The position numbers were made by a program, and so were the translations under genes. The notes under the pieces were generated by a model. That model had not been told where the DNA came from. It made no database searches and saw only the letters and a program-made list of their open reading frames with translations. Positions 15,587-24,261 of a stretch of 32,330 nucleotides of DNA are shown piece by piece. Source of the DNA: Cryomorphaceae bacterium (lineage in GTDB: Bacteria; Bacteroidota; Bacteroidia; Flavobacteriales_D; Sanyastnellaceae); NCBI GenBank assembly GCA_016124575.1, contig WGNM01000029.1, positions 1-32,330 on the forward strand. Reading direction: 5' to 3'. Position 1 is the first letter of the stretch; every line of letters begins with the position of its first letter.

Positions 15587-16831
15587 TTAAGCTTCTGTTA
15601 AGCTATCCAATGCTGCTTGAATCGAGGCGAAAACAGCGTCGATGCTGTCGCTTGCACACGTTCCAACCGACAAACGAAACCACAATGCATCGCGCGAAGC
15701 GCCGAAGGCATAAAACGGTACCAAGGCAAGGTCAGCTTCGCTCAAAAGAAAAGATGCTACATCTTGTGTGTTGCTCAACTGCTCACCGGTCTTCGTTTTC
15801 TTACCTACCAAGGGGAATTGAACAGTGAGGTATAGCGCTCCTTGCGGGGCAACAACATCCACGGGGTATCCGTGTGCTTTGAGCGATTTAAATCCATTGT
15901 AAAAACGATCCAAGCGCGCGCTCAACTCGCTGCGAATCCAACCCAGGTAGCGATCTACAGCCGCATCGTTGCGCAGGTAGGCCTCCGTAGCCATCTGCTC
16001 GGCTTTCGGCGCCCATGCTCCAATGTGTCCGAGAATGCTCTTCATTTTATCAATGACGTGGTCGGGGCCAAACGACCAGCCAACGCGCACCCCTGTAGCG
16101 GCGAACGATTTTGAAAGGCCATCGACAAAAATCGTGTATTCGCGCATTTCAGGAACCAAAGACACAGGGTCTACGTGTTTGTTATCACCGTAACACAATG
16201 TCCAATAAATCTGATCGAACATGATATACAGCGGATTCTCAGGTCCACGGCGCATGTTTTCAGCCAACACGGCCTCCGAAATGGCTTTTAGTTCAGCAGC
16301 GCCGAAAACGGTGCCGGTAGGGTTAAGCGGCGAACACAAGGCCACCAAGCGTGCAGTCGACAAATGCGGTTGCAACTGCTCCAACACGGGCATAAAGTTC
16401 GTTTCAGGGGTGGTTTCTACCATCACCTGTTTTGCATGTGCCAAATGGGTGTAGTGGTTGTTGTTCCACGATGGTACAGGGAAAAGCACTTCATCGCCAG
16501 GGTTTACCACGGCTTGAAAAATGGCGTGTATGAGCGGACGAGCGCCACCAGCCACTAGGAACGATTCAGCACTGTATGTCAACCCCTGACGTTCTTGAAT
16601 AAAACGCGCCAGTTCTTTGCGCAAGCCAGCCATGCCGTTAGCAGCAGGGTAGTTTGTGTGCTTTTGCTGATACGCATGCACAATGGCATCTTCCAATTCA
16701 GTAGGAATGGGGAATATTTCTGGATCAAAATCACCGATGGTGAAATTGTGAATGTTCCTGCCTTGTGCTTGCAATGCCTTGATTTCCCCGGATAGCTTGA
16801 TTATCTCAGATCCAACAAGAGATTCAGCCAT
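15587..16831 (-). CDS. Pyridoxal-phosphate aminotransferase, class I/II
   Basis: 414 residues from ATG 16831 (MAESLVGSEIIKLSGEIKAL). A GTG at 16933 would add 34 residues that do not fit the family and would overlap the preceding gene. Fold-type I marks: GxxxLR (GMAGLRKELA), PSWNNN, CSPLNPTGTVF with Asn170, MFDQIYW with Asp206 and Tyr209, and the PLP lysine Lys241 in VDGLSKSFAATGVRVGW; a substrate Arg is likely in WFRLSVG near the end. The sequence fits aspartate/aromatic-type aminotransferases; the substrate cannot be told. It is closely followed by manC on the same strand. Confidence 0.9.
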   Translation of the reverse strand: MAESLVGSEIIKLSGEIKALQAQGRNIHNFTIGDFDPEIFPIPTELEDAIVHAYQQKHTNYPAANGMAGLRKELARFIQERQGLTYSAESFLVAGGARPLIHAIFQAVVNPGDEVLFPVPSWNNNHYTHLAHAKQVMVETTPETNFMPVLEQLQPHLSTARLVALCSPLNPTGTVFGAAELKAISEAVLAENMRRGPENPLYIMFDQIYWTLCYGDNKHVDPVSLVPEMREYTIFVDGLSKSFAATGVRVGWSFGPDHVIDKMKSILGHIGAWAPKAEQMATEAYLRNDAAVDRYLGWIRSELSARLDRFYNGFKSLKAHGYPVDVVAPQGALYLTVQFPLVGKKTKTGEQLSNTQDVASFLLSEADLALVPFYAFGASRDALWFRLSVGTCASDSIDAVFASIQAALDSLTEA

Positions 16832-16919
16832 GTTCGAAACGCGCGTTTTCAATGGTGTCAAGTGAGTTGGTTGAACCGAAGCAAGTCTTTCCTCCTTCGG
16901 CGCTGCAAAAGTACAAATT

Positions 16920-17528
16920 TCATTGCTCCACACGTACGGTTGGGTGAAAGAGGTACCAGCGGTTGTTCTCAGTGTTAAGACATTTGATCCGTGTCCGCAC
17001 TTTCACCCCTCTGCTGTACCGTGTGCCTTTGTAAATAAAGGTGTCGCCTGTTTTTAAATCTTTTATCGCCTCACCCGGCGGATGCAAGCCATATTGAAAG
17101 TAAGCGTACAATTGTGGGTCGGCAGTGGCCGTAGCGCGTGGGTTTTGCATGTGCCGCCTCAAAATAATTAGCAATTCCTCACCAAAGGCGTCGGTATCAA
17201 ACAGGGGAAGAGTGATTTCAGCAAAAGCAGATTTCCATTCTTGTCCGTGTGGCAACGCTTTTCTCCCATACCTCACCTGCACCATGTGGTGTGCGAACTC
17301 GTGCAACAAGGTCAGCAAAAAAGCTTCTTTTGACAGGTTGGCATTGACAGTGATGCGGGGCATAACGGCTGAACCAAAGCGGTAGTCGCCCCATTTCGTT
17401 TGTCGCGCCCGGCTAACTTTAAATCCAACAGGCATCGATTCAAGCAGTTGAACACAATAATCCAATGCCGAATCGGGTATATAATGAGAGAGTATGTAAC
17501 GCAGGGTGGGTTTAGCGTGTAAGCTCAA
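16920..17528 (-). CDS. SprT-like zinc metalloprotein
   Basis: About 202 residues from TTG 17528. No ATG precedes the conserved start (LRYILSHYIPDSALDYC); another TTG at 17615 lies inside the upstream lipoprotein gene and would add 29 extra residues. The SprT domain is clear: FKVSRARQTKWGDYRFG, ITVNANLS, the zinc site LLHEFAHHMVQ (HExxH) and HGQEWKSAF. The C-terminal part (GDTFIYKGTRYSRGVKVRTR, RWYLFHP) resembles the basic tail of Bacteroidota SprT proteins. The family is related to the Spartan/SprT proteases; its bacterial role is poorly known. It overlaps the end of the small lipoprotein gene by 17 bases, so the two are probably coupled. Confidence 0.8.
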   Translation of the reverse strand: MSLHAKPTLRYILSHYIPDSALDYCVQLLESMPVGFKVSRARQTKWGDYRFGSAVMPRITVNANLSKEAFLLTLLHEFAHHMVQVRYGRKALPHGQEWKSAFAEITLPLFDTDAFGEELLIILRRHMQNPRATATADPQLYAYFQYGLHPPGEAIKDLKTGDTFIYKGTRYSRGVKVRTRIKCLNTENNRWYLFHPTVRVEQ

Positions 17529-17649
17529 CGTTGTCTTTCCAGGTTGGACAAGTATTGCAGCGGTTTTTCTTTCTGACAGTCGCACAAGACGAGGCTCCCA
17601 GACAAACGGCAACAAGCAAAAAGAGGGTGATGGCCGATCTCAATTTCAT
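17512..17649 (-). CDS. Tiny lipoprotein with CxxC-type motif
   Basis: 45 residues from ATG 17649. MKLRSAITLFLLVAVCLGAS followed by SCA gives a signal peptide with lipobox GASSC (Cys at residue 22). The mature part is only about 24 residues, starting CATVRKKNRCNTCPTWKDN. Small lipoproteins with a basic stretch and a CNTCPTW-like end recur in this phylum as I remember; no function is known. An upstream ATG at 17715 exists but would spoil the signal peptide. It overlaps the SprT-like gene and diverges from mlaE across a gap of about 90 bases. Confidence 0.6.
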   Translation of the reverse strand: MKLRSAITLFLLVAVCLGASSCATVRKKNRCNTCPTWKDNVELTR

Positions 17650-17738
17650 AATCCAAAAGTAACAATTAAAAAGAAAGTGCTCAAAAGTTCGTTCAAGTAT
17701 GGTGAACGCCCACAATACAAATGGTATTTTCGCACCGT

Positions 17739-18479
17739 ATGCAAATCTTTACCAACATTGGAAGATATACCCTGCTCATGGCAAACGTTTTTCGTAGGCC
17801 CGAGAAGTGGAGAATCTTTTATCGGCTGACTGTATTGGAGATCGATAAAATCGGTGTGCAATCTGTTGGCATCGTAGCCTTGCTTTCATTGTTTATGGGA
17901 GCTGTTATTTGTATTCAAACAGCAGCGAATATCGACAGTGGGTGGATTCCGGTTTATACCATCGGGTTTACCGTTCGTCAGACAATGATTTTGGAGTTTT
18001 CGCCTACCATCATTCCGGTAATTATGGCAGGTAAGGTGGGGTCGAACATTGCCTCAGAAATAGGCACAATGCGCATTTCAGAGCAGATTGATGCACTAGA
18101 TATCATGGGTATCAACTCTGCAAATTACCTCATACTGCCCAAGTTGGTAGGCGCCTTGTTCATCTTTCCTTTTCTTATTGTTATGAGCATGGTGCTTGGC
18201 ATCACTGCAGGCGCATGGGTAGGAGAATTGGCAGGTGTGATATCAATGCCCGATTACCAAACAGGAATCACCTACGATTTTCGTCCGTTTCAAGTAGCCT
18301 ACTCGCTCATCAAAACAACTGTTTTCGCGTTTATCATTGTCACCATTTCAGCCTATTACGGCTACTACACGAAAGGCGGCGCATTGGAGGTTGGTAAGGC
18401 CAGCACCCAAGCTGTAGTGTATAGCATCGTGCTCATCATGATTTGTAACTTGCTCATCTCTCAATTGGTACTCACATGA
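17739..18479 (+). CDS. mlaE: MlaE-family lipid ABC transporter permease
   Basis: 246 residues from ATG 17739, chosen because family members begin about seven residues before GRY; ATG 17721 is an equally open alternative. It has the Mla permease pattern: an N-terminal interface helix, EIDKIGVQSVGIVALLSLFM, IPVYTIGFTVRQTMILEFSP, AGKVGSNIASEIGTMRISEQ followed by IDALDIMGINS, and about five membrane segments up to the C-terminal VVYSIVLIMICNLLISQLVL. With the ATPase encoded next it forms the inner-membrane part of a phospholipid transport system that maintains outer-membrane asymmetry. The MlaD-type binding protein is not in this window. Its TGA overlaps the ATPase start (ATGA). Confidence 0.92.
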   Translation: MQIFTNIGRYTLLMANVFRRPEKWRIFYRLTVLEIDKIGVQSVGIVALLSLFMGAVICIQTAANIDSGWIPVYTIGFTVRQTMILEFSPTIIPVIMAGKVGSNIASEIGTMRISEQIDALDIMGINSANYLILPKLVGALFIFPFLIVMSMVLGITAGAWVGELAGVISMPDYQTGITYDFRPFQVAYSLIKTTVFAFIIVTISAYYGYYTKGGALEVGKASTQAVVYSIVLIMICNLLISQLVLT

Positions 18480-19231
18480 TTGCAGTTGAAGGGGTATCGA
18501 AGACGTTCGGAACACAAAAGGTTCTTCGCAACGTTAGCACTGTGTTCGAAACTGGAAAAGTCAATTTCATCATCGGTAGAAGTGGAAGTGGAAAGAGCGT
18601 ACTTACCAAATGCATTGTGGGTTTGCTGGAGGTTGACGAAGGGCGCATCATGTTCAACGACCGCAATTTCACCGCCATGAATGTCAATGAAAGAAAAGCG
18701 GTGAGGCAGGAAATTGGAATGCTGTTTCAAGGCAGTGCCTTGTTCGACTCCCTAACCGTTGAAGAGAATGTTATGTTTCCACTCACCATGTTCAGCGACA
18801 TGAGTAAATCAGAAATGCTCGACCGCGTGAATTGGTGTCTGAAACGCGTTCAGCTCGACGGTGCCAACAAAAAATTCCCTGCTGAAATAAGCGGAGGGAT
18901 GCAGAAGCGCGTCGGCATTGCACGCGCCATCGCCATGAATCCGAAGTATTTATTTTGCGATGAGCCAAACTCTGGATTGGATCCTCAAACGGCGATTGTG
19001 ATTGATAATTTGATCAAAGAGATCACCTACGAGTTCAATATGACGACGGTGGTGGTGTCGCACGATATGAATTCCGTGATCGAAATCGGCGATCGCATCA
19101 ATTTTGTTTTCGAAGGGGAGATCTGGTGGAGTGGCGACAAAGTAGATATTTTGAAGACCACCAACGATGAGCTGAACAATTTCGTGTATGCCAGCGATTT
19201 TATGCGGATTGTCCGCGAAAAACTGCAATAA
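18476..19231 (+). CDS. mlaF: MlaF-family ABC transporter ATP-binding protein
   Basis: 251 residues. Walker A GRSGSGKS (34-41), Q-loop LFQGSALFDSLTVEENV, ABC signature ISGGMQKR (138-145), Walker B YLFCDEP (158-164) followed by NSGLDP, and the switch His in VVVSHDM. The FDSLTVEENVMFPL segment is typical of the Mla/Ttg2 lipid transport ATPases. It overlaps the permease stop by four bases and works with it to drive lipid movement between membranes. Its C-terminus (LNNFVYASDF...) is like other MlaF members. Confidence 0.93.
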   Translation: MIAVEGVSKTFGTQKVLRNVSTVFETGKVNFIIGRSGSGKSVLTKCIVGLLEVDEGRIMFNDRNFTAMNVNERKAVRQEIGMLFQGSALFDSLTVEENVMFPLTMFSDMSKSEMLDRVNWCLKRVQLDGANKKFPAEISGGMQKRVGIARAIAMNPKYLFCDEPNSGLDPQTAIVIDNLIKEITYEFNMTTVVVSHDMNSVIEIGDRINFVFEGEIWWSGDKVDILKTTNDELNNFVYASDFMRIVREKLQ

Positions 19232-19280
19232 CCGCAGTTCGGTATTGATTCGTATATTTCTCCTTTACAAAGTTAAAAGC

Positions 19281-19961
19281 ATGACAGACAAAGCCCAACC
19301 ATCATTCATTCCGTATTCGCTAGAACGCGTGAGCGAGTCTGAAATGATTGAGAAAAGCAGGGCATTCGTTGATTCTATTGGGAAGAGAAGAAGCGTGCGT
19401 GATTTTTCCACCAAGCCCTTTCCGATGGAGATCATAGAAAATGCGATTCGGGCAGCGGGCACAGCGCCAAGTGGAGCGAATAAGCAACCGTGGACGTATT
19501 GTGTGGTGACAAATGCAGATTTGAAACGCCGTATTCGCGTTTCTGCAGAAGAAGAGGAATTTCGCAATTACAACGGACGAATGAGCGAATCGTGGCTCGA
19601 CGATTTGGAGCCGCTCGGTACCAATCATCAAAAGCCATTTATAGAGGATGCACCTGCTTTGATCATCGTTTTTAAGAAGATTTATGATCATGAAGACACT
19701 ACCCTTGCCAAGAAGAACAATTATTACGTAAATGAATCAATTGGCATATCAGTAGGCTTGCTCCTCACTGCTTTGCACCAAAGTGGATTGGCCACACTAA
19801 CGCATACTCCAAGTCCGATGAATTTTCTCGAAAAACTGTTAAACCGTCCGGCAAACGAGCGGGCATACCTCAATATTCCCGTCGGATACCCAAAAAATGA
19901 TGCAGAAGTGCCAAATATTCACCGGAAAAGTTTGGATGACATCATGGTTTCATATATTTGA
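19281..19961 (+). CDS. Nitroreductase-family flavoprotein
   Basis: 226 residues from ATG 19281; the open frame upstream lies in the end of mlaF. Nitroreductase marks: a KRRSVRDFSTKPFP start motif binding FMN phosphate, AAGTAPSGANKQPWTYCVV, and NESIGISVGLLLTALHQSGL followed by ATLTHTPSPMNFL, and a final NIPVGYPKNDAEVP. Such proteins bind FMN as dimers and reduce nitro compounds, quinones or related substrates with NAD(P)H. The SGANKQPW segment and length also fit the iodotyrosine-deiodinase-like branch, so the substrate is open. It stands alone between mlaF (49-base gap) and acpP. Confidence 0.9.
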   Translation: MTDKAQPSFIPYSLERVSESEMIEKSRAFVDSIGKRRSVRDFSTKPFPMEIIENAIRAAGTAPSGANKQPWTYCVVTNADLKRRIRVSAEEEEFRNYNGRMSESWLDDLEPLGTNHQKPFIEDAPALIIVFKKIYDHEDTTLAKKNNYYVNESIGISVGLLLTALHQSGLATLTHTPSPMNFLEKLLNRPANERAYLNIPVGYPKNDAEVPNIHRKSLDDIMVSYI

Positions 19962-20009
19962 CTGTGGTAAGTTCCTCAAAATCAATAAATTTTTACCTTC
20001 ATTCTTAAT

Positions 20010-20041
20010 TTTGCTGTGTATTGTAAGTTTTAGTTACTTTG
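20010..20041 (+). promoter_or_regulatory. Probable Bacteroidota-type promoter of acpP
   Basis: TTTG (20010-20013) and TTACTTTG (20034-20041) are spaced by 20 bases, close to the Bacteroidota consensus TTTG-N19-TAnnTTTG, with one mismatch in the -7 element. They lie about 25 bases before the acpP ATG, followed by an A-rich leader. Confidence 0.5.
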
Positions 20042-20066
20042 CAGCCGGATTTTTAAAACCTCGAAT

Positions 20067-20300
20067 ATGTCTGATGTAAGTTCAAAAGTTACTGCGATCA
20101 TCGTAGATAAACTAGGAGTAGATGAAAGCGAAGTAACTCGTGAAGCGAGTTTCACCAATGATTTGGGTGCTGATTCACTTGATACCGTAGAATTGATTAT
20201 GGAATTTGAAAAAGAATTCAACATTGCAATTCCGGATGATCAGGCCGAGAAAATCAATACCGTTGGCCAAGCCATCGAGTACATCGAGAATAACAAATAA
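20067..20300 (+). CDS. acpP: Acyl carrier protein
   Basis: 77 residues, the usual length. The phosphopantetheine site is Ser37 in [19 protein letters not shown], followed by the acidic helix and [20 protein letters not shown]. It carries growing acyl chains in fatty acid synthesis. It is the first gene of the cluster with fabF 11 bases downstream, and a likely promoter lies directly upstream. Confidence 0.98.
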   Translation: MSDVSSKVTAIIVDKLGVDESEVTREASFTNDLGADSLDTVELIMEFEKEFNIAIPDDQAEKINTVGQAIEYIENNK

Positions 20301-20311
20301 GCCACGTTCCT

Positions 20312-21559
20312 ATGGAACTGAAGCGCGTAGTCGTAACAGGTGTTGGCGCACTAACACCAATCGGAAATACTGCCAGTGAATACTGGACAGCTCTCCTGAA
20401 TGGGGTGAGTGGCGCAGCGCCAATTACTCACTTTGATGCTTCCTTGTTTAAAACTCAATTTGCTTGCGAGGTGAAGGGGTACGACCCCGACAATCACTTC
20501 GACCGAAAAGAAGGGCGCAAATTGGATAAGTTTTCTCAGTACGCCATGGTTGCGGTTGAAGAGGCTGTGCAGGATGCTGGATTGTTGAGCGACAAACTAA
20601 ATCACGATCGTGTCGGAGTAATCTGGGGATCGGGAATTGGTGGCTTGCTGACTTTCCAAGAAGAATGTATGGCTTTTGCCCTGGGAGATGGTACCCCACG
20701 TTTTAATCCGTTCTTCATTCCGAAGATGATTGCTGATATTGCCTCAGGTCATATCTCTATCAAATACGGTTTCCGTGGTCCCAACTTCACAACGGTTTCA
20801 GCTTGTGCAAGTGCAACGAACGCGCTAATAGATGCTTTCAATTACATCCGCCTAGGTAAGGCGGATGTAATCGTTACCGGTGGCTCTGAAGCCGCGGTGT
20901 GCGAAGCTGGTATTGGCGGTTTCAATGCGTTGAAAGCGCTCTCGACCAACAATGAAAACTACAAAACCGCGAGCCGTCCGTTCGACGCCACTCGCGATGG
21001 ATTTGTCCTCGGAGAAGGCGCTGGCGCCCTCATCATTGAAGAGTACGAACACGCCAAAGCGCGTGGTGCGAAGATTTACTGCGAACTTGCAGGTGGCGGA
21101 CTATCAGCTGATGCGTATCACATGACAGCACCACACCCTGAAGGATTAGGAGCTCAAAATGTGATGGTAACGGCATTGCAAGATGCTGGATTGAGCACCG
21201 CGGATATTGATTACATCAACGTTCACGGTACCTCAACCCCGCTGGGTGATGTGGCAGAAACACGGGCCATTCAGCACGTCTTTGGCGAACATGCCTACAA
21301 CCTGAACATCTCTTCTACCAAGTCCATGACCGGTCACCTACTCGGCGCTGCTGGAGCCATCGAGGCCATTGCCTGCATCATGTCGGTAGTGCACGATATC
21401 GTTCCACCAACGATAAACCACGTGAACCCAGATCCTGAGTTGGATGCGAAATTGAATTTCACGTTCAATCAGGCGCAGAAACGCATCGTGCGTGCTGCTA
21501 TCAGCAATACGTTTGGGTTTGGTGGACATAACACATCCGCGATTTTCAAGAAGATTTAA
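20312..21559 (+). CDS. fabF: Beta-ketoacyl-ACP synthase II
   Basis: 415 residues. The catalytic triad is visible: Cys165 in TVSACASATNA, His305 in NVHGTSTPLGD and His342 in KSMTGHLLGAAG, with Lys337 beside it. The start VVVTGVGALTPIGN and the end SNTFGFGGHNTSAIF are typical. It condenses malonyl-ACP with acyl-ACP in chain elongation, using the ACP encoded just upstream. Three bases separate it from rnc, so co-transcription is likely. Confidence 0.98.
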   Translation: MELKRVVVTGVGALTPIGNTASEYWTALLNGVSGAAPITHFDASLFKTQFACEVKGYDPDNHFDRKEGRKLDKFSQYAMVAVEEAVQDAGLLSDKLNHDRVGVIWGSGIGGLLTFQEECMAFALGDGTPRFNPFFIPKMIADIASGHISIKYGFRGPNFTTVSACASATNALIDAFNYIRLGKADVIVTGGSEAAVCEAGIGGFNALKALSTNNENYKTASRPFDATRDGFVLGEGAGALIIEEYEHAKARGAKIYCELAGGGLSADAYHMTAPHPEGLGAQNVMVTALQDAGLSTADIDYINVHGTSTPLGDVAETRAIQHVFGEHAYNLNISSTKSMTGHLLGAAGAIEAIACIMSVVHDIVPPTINHVNPDPELDAKLNFTFNQAQKRIVRAAISNTFGFGGHNTSAIFKKI

Positions 21560-21562
21560 TTC

Positions 21563-22291
21563 ATGCAGCGTTTTTTCGGACTTTTTTCAAAAGCTGAACC
21601 CGAAAACAAGAAGCGCATACGCATGCTAATACGTCGGCATTTTGGGTTCGATCCAAAAAATGTTGACCTATATCTTATGGCTTTACGCCACAGCAGTTCG
21701 GTACCGAGAAAACCGGGTGGACTACTAGCCAGCAATGAACGTCTAGAGTTTTTAGGCGATGCTGTGCTCGACCTGGTAGTAGCCGACTACCTGTACGAAC
21801 GCCATCCGAACCTCTCCGAAGGCGAGTTGACAAAAATGAAGTCGAAAGTCGTTAGCCGGAAAATGCTCAATAGCATCGGAGCTCAGCTGGAAATTGTGGA
21901 GCACATGGAGACGAAGCTGGGCGGACAATCAATCAACCAAACAATTTTGGGAAATGCACTCGAGGCATTGATTGGCGCTATTTATCTCGATAAAGGATAT
22001 ACCTTCACGTCGGAACGTGTAATGGAAATCCTCAAACACAATGGCATCGATGAACATGTGCACCAAACAGTGGATTTCAAAAGCAAGCTGCACGAACATT
22101 GCCAAAAGAAACGGAAAACGTTGTACTTTATCGTTCTCAACGATGATGAGGTAGATTCTGATACAAGGTACACCGTGGAAGTGATGGTAGACGGTAAACC
22201 TTTGGGCCGTGGTTTCGGTAAATCGAAGAAGGCGGCAGAGCAAGAATCTGCTCGTGTTGCGTGTGGAAAATTGTTTGATGACATTGAATAG
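21563..22291 (+). CDS. rnc: Ribonuclease III
   Basis: 242 residues. The RNase III signature NERLEFLGDAVLDLVVADYL carries the metal-binding Glu62 and Asp66; a second acidic site lies in NALEALIGAIYLDKG. The C-terminal double-stranded RNA-binding domain spans about 165-240 (DFKSKLHEHCQKKRK ... GFGKSKKAAEQESARVA). It cleaves double-stranded RNA in rRNA and mRNA processing. Downstream of fabF as in many Bacteroidota. An N-terminal extension of about 20 basic residues precedes the domain. Confidence 0.97.
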   Translation: MQRFFGLFSKAEPENKKRIRMLIRRHFGFDPKNVDLYLMALRHSSSVPRKPGGLLASNERLEFLGDAVLDLVVADYLYERHPNLSEGELTKMKSKVVSRKMLNSIGAQLEIVEHMETKLGGQSINQTILGNALEALIGAIYLDKGYTFTSERVMEILKHNGIDEHVHQTVDFKSKLHEHCQKKRKTLYFIVLNDDEVDSDTRYTVEVMVDGKPLGRGFGKSKKAAEQESARVACGKLFDDIE

Positions 22292-22326
22292 TGTAACTTT
22301 TACACTTATTCCATTATGTTTGCATT

Positions 22327-22737
22327 ATGCTACTCGAAATCGAAGAGTCATATAATTTTGAATTCTTACTTTTCGGCATCGTTTGCCATGAAAGTAGCCA
22401 CCGCATTTGTTGGCTATTGAACAGGCAGTTGAACTTGGGTCTTGGTTTTAAAGATGTGCTGAAGATTCCGTTGAAGAAAGCGGTGTCTGAGCACGACTTC
22501 TACCAATACACCGATGAAGAGTTGGGCATAGTGTATACCTTGATCGACAACCGCTCTGAGAATAGCGTGCTGTTGAAGGAGTACAAACAGATTGATTTCT
22601 TCTTAAAAATAGAAGACGATCAGCAGCTAGATGCTGAAGCGTTGCGAAAGAAGATAAGCACCATTCCGTCGGTGCAAACCTGTTTTCAAACAGAGGTAGA
22701 CGGATTAAAGAGCAAACAGCATTTGATATTTGATTGA
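22327..22737 (+). CDS. IPExxVDY-family protein
   Basis: 136 residues. Position between rnc and pyk, length, and the end TIPSVQTCFQTEVDGLKSKQ followed by HLIFD identify it as the small Bacteroidota family named after the IPExxVDY motif, although the motif itself is degenerate here (IPSVQT). Early residues FLLFGIVCHESSHRICWLLN and the acidic middle are typical. The function is unknown; the family is nearly always beside pyk or rnc. It follows rnc by 35 bases and precedes pyk by 10. Confidence 0.8.
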   Translation: MLLEIEESYNFEFLLFGIVCHESSHRICWLLNRQLNLGLGFKDVLKIPLKKAVSEHDFYQYTDEELGIVYTLIDNRSENSVLLKEYKQIDFFLKIEDDQQLDAEALRKKISTIPSVQTCFQTEVDGLKSKQHLIFD

Positions 22738-22747
22738 ACGAAGGACT

Positions 22748-24166
22748 ATGAAAAGAACGAAAATTGTTGCCACAATAGGCCCAGCCAGTGCGCCATTGGA
22801 AGTATTGCGCGAAATGGTTCGCCAGGGAGTAAATGTTGTCCGCCTGAATTTCTCGCACTCACGCCACGATGAACACTTGGAGGTGATAAATACCATCCGT
22901 GCCATCGACAAAGAGTTGGGTACCAATACATCCATCCTTGCCGATTTGCAAGGACCGAAAATCCGCATTGGTGAGGTTGAGAACAACAAGATTGATCTGG
23001 TTAATGGGAAGAAAATCATTGTCAGCACGACAAACGAAATAGGAACTGCCGAGCGCATCTGCACCAACTATCAAGCTTTTGCTTCAGACGTAAAGCCGGG
23101 GGAGCGCATTTTGCTTGATGACGGAAAATTGAGTCTTGAAGTTGTAAAAACCAACGGCAAAGATGAAGTGGAATGTGTGATTGTTCACGGGGGTGTGTTG
23201 AGCTCAAAAAAGGGCATGAACCTACCGAACACCAAGGTTTCTTTGCCTTGTCTGACCGAGAAAGATCTCATCGACCTAGAGTTTGCACTTGATCAGAATG
23301 TTGATTGGATAGGCTTGTCTTTTGTCCGCTCAGCAGACGATATCATAGAACTAAAGCAGATCATCAAAGATCGCGACAAGCATGCCCGTGTAGTAGCTAA
23401 AATTGAGAAGCCAGAAGCTTTGGAGGTGATTGACGAGATCATTCTACAAACGGATGCCATCATGGTTGCCCGCGGCGACCTGGGTGTTGAGGTTCCAATG
23501 GAGCGCGTGCCTTTGATTCAGAAAATGTTGATTGAAAAGTGCTTGCACAACGCACGTCCGGTAATTGTTGCTACCCAAATGATGGAAAGCATGATCACCA
23601 GTGTTACGCCAACACGTGCAGAGGTAAACGACGTTGCAAATGCTGTGCTTGATGGCGCTGATGCTGTAATGCTTTCGGCAGAAACTTCTGTTGGTGCACA
23701 CGTAGTTGAGGTTATCAGGGTAATGGCCAAAATCATTTCTGAAGTGGAATTGAACGACCATATCTACTACCAGGAAACAGCGCCGGTAGAATCGTTTGAA
23801 GACCGCTTTATCTCAGATTCTATTTGCTACAATGCCTGCCGATTGGCGAAACGGTCGAACGCCGCTGCCATTGTCACCATGACCTTTTCTGGTTACACTG
23901 CAATCAAAGTTTCTAGTCAACGTCCGCGCGCAAACACAATCGTTTTCACTGGAAACAAGAAAATACTCACGCAAATGAGTTTGGTATGGGGTGTACAAGC
24001 GTTTTACTACGATAAAATGGTAAGTACCGATCAAACCATTGCCGACATAAAATATGTCCTCAAGAAATTCGGATACTTGAAAGAAGGCGACTTTGTTGTG
24101 AACATCGCTAGCATCCCTATTTCAGAGCAAGGGATGTCGAACATGCTCAAGCTCAGCAAGGTGTAA
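22748..24166 (+). CDS. pyk: Pyruvate kinase
   Basis: 472 residues from ATG 22748, preceded by GAAGGA; a TTG at 22730 would add six residues that no family member has. Marks: TKIVATIGPAS start, VVRLNFSHSRHDEH, ADLQGPKIRIGE, the active-site region VVAKIEKPEALEVIDEII, MVARGDLGVEVPMERVPLIQ, TQMMESM, and the C-terminal domain from about 350. The enzyme converts phosphoenolpyruvate and ADP to pyruvate and ATP at the end of glycolysis. It closes the acpP-fabF-rnc cluster and is followed by a bidirectional terminator. Confidence 0.98.
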   Translation: MKRTKIVATIGPASAPLEVLREMVRQGVNVVRLNFSHSRHDEHLEVINTIRAIDKELGTNTSILADLQGPKIRIGEVENNKIDLVNGKKIIVSTTNEIGTAERICTNYQAFASDVKPGERILLDDGKLSLEVVKTNGKDEVECVIVHGGVLSSKKGMNLPNTKVSLPCLTEKDLIDLEFALDQNVDWIGLSFVRSADDIIELKQIIKDRDKHARVVAKIEKPEALEVIDEIILQTDAIMVARGDLGVEVPMERVPLIQKMLIEKCLHNARPVIVATQMMESMITSVTPTRAEVNDVANAVLDGADAVMLSAETSVGAHVVEVIRVMAKIISEVELNDHIYYQETAPVESFEDRFISDSICYNACRLAKRSNAAAIVTMTFSGYTAIKVSSQRPRANTIVFTGNKKILTQMSLVWGVQAFYYDKMVSTDQTIADIKYVLKKFGYLKEGDFVVNIASIPISEQGMSNMLKLSKV

Positions 24167-24216
24167 TAGCAGCGAAAGCTTTAACATCCGTGCCGCGCGC
24201 ACGAAAGAAATAAACG

Positions 24217-24246
24217 AAAAAGGCCCCCAAATATGGAGGCCTTTTT
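24217..24246. terminator. Bidirectional Rho-independent terminator between pyk and the ompA-type gene
   Basis: AAAAAGGCC / GGCCTTTTT (24217-24225 and 24238-24246) form a perfect 9-bp stem; T-runs lie on the 3' side of either strand. It separates the convergent pyk (+) and OmpA-family (-) genes. Confidence 0.85.
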
Positions 24247-24261
24247 CTTGTGGATGTATTT

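Noticed and set aside
16831-16933. N-terminal extension of the aminotransferase from GTG 16933
   Set aside because: Would overlap the SprT-like gene's end and adds 34 residues not typical of the family.
22291-22305. Hairpin GTGTAA-CTT-TTACAC after rnc
   Set aside because: Six weak base pairs with no U-tract, inside an apparent operon; not a convincing terminator.
22315-22322. TATGTTTG, a perfect Bacteroidota -7 element before the IPExxVDY gene
   Set aside because: Lies only a few bases before the ATG, and no -33 TTG is found at proper spacing (the nearest is 28 bases away).
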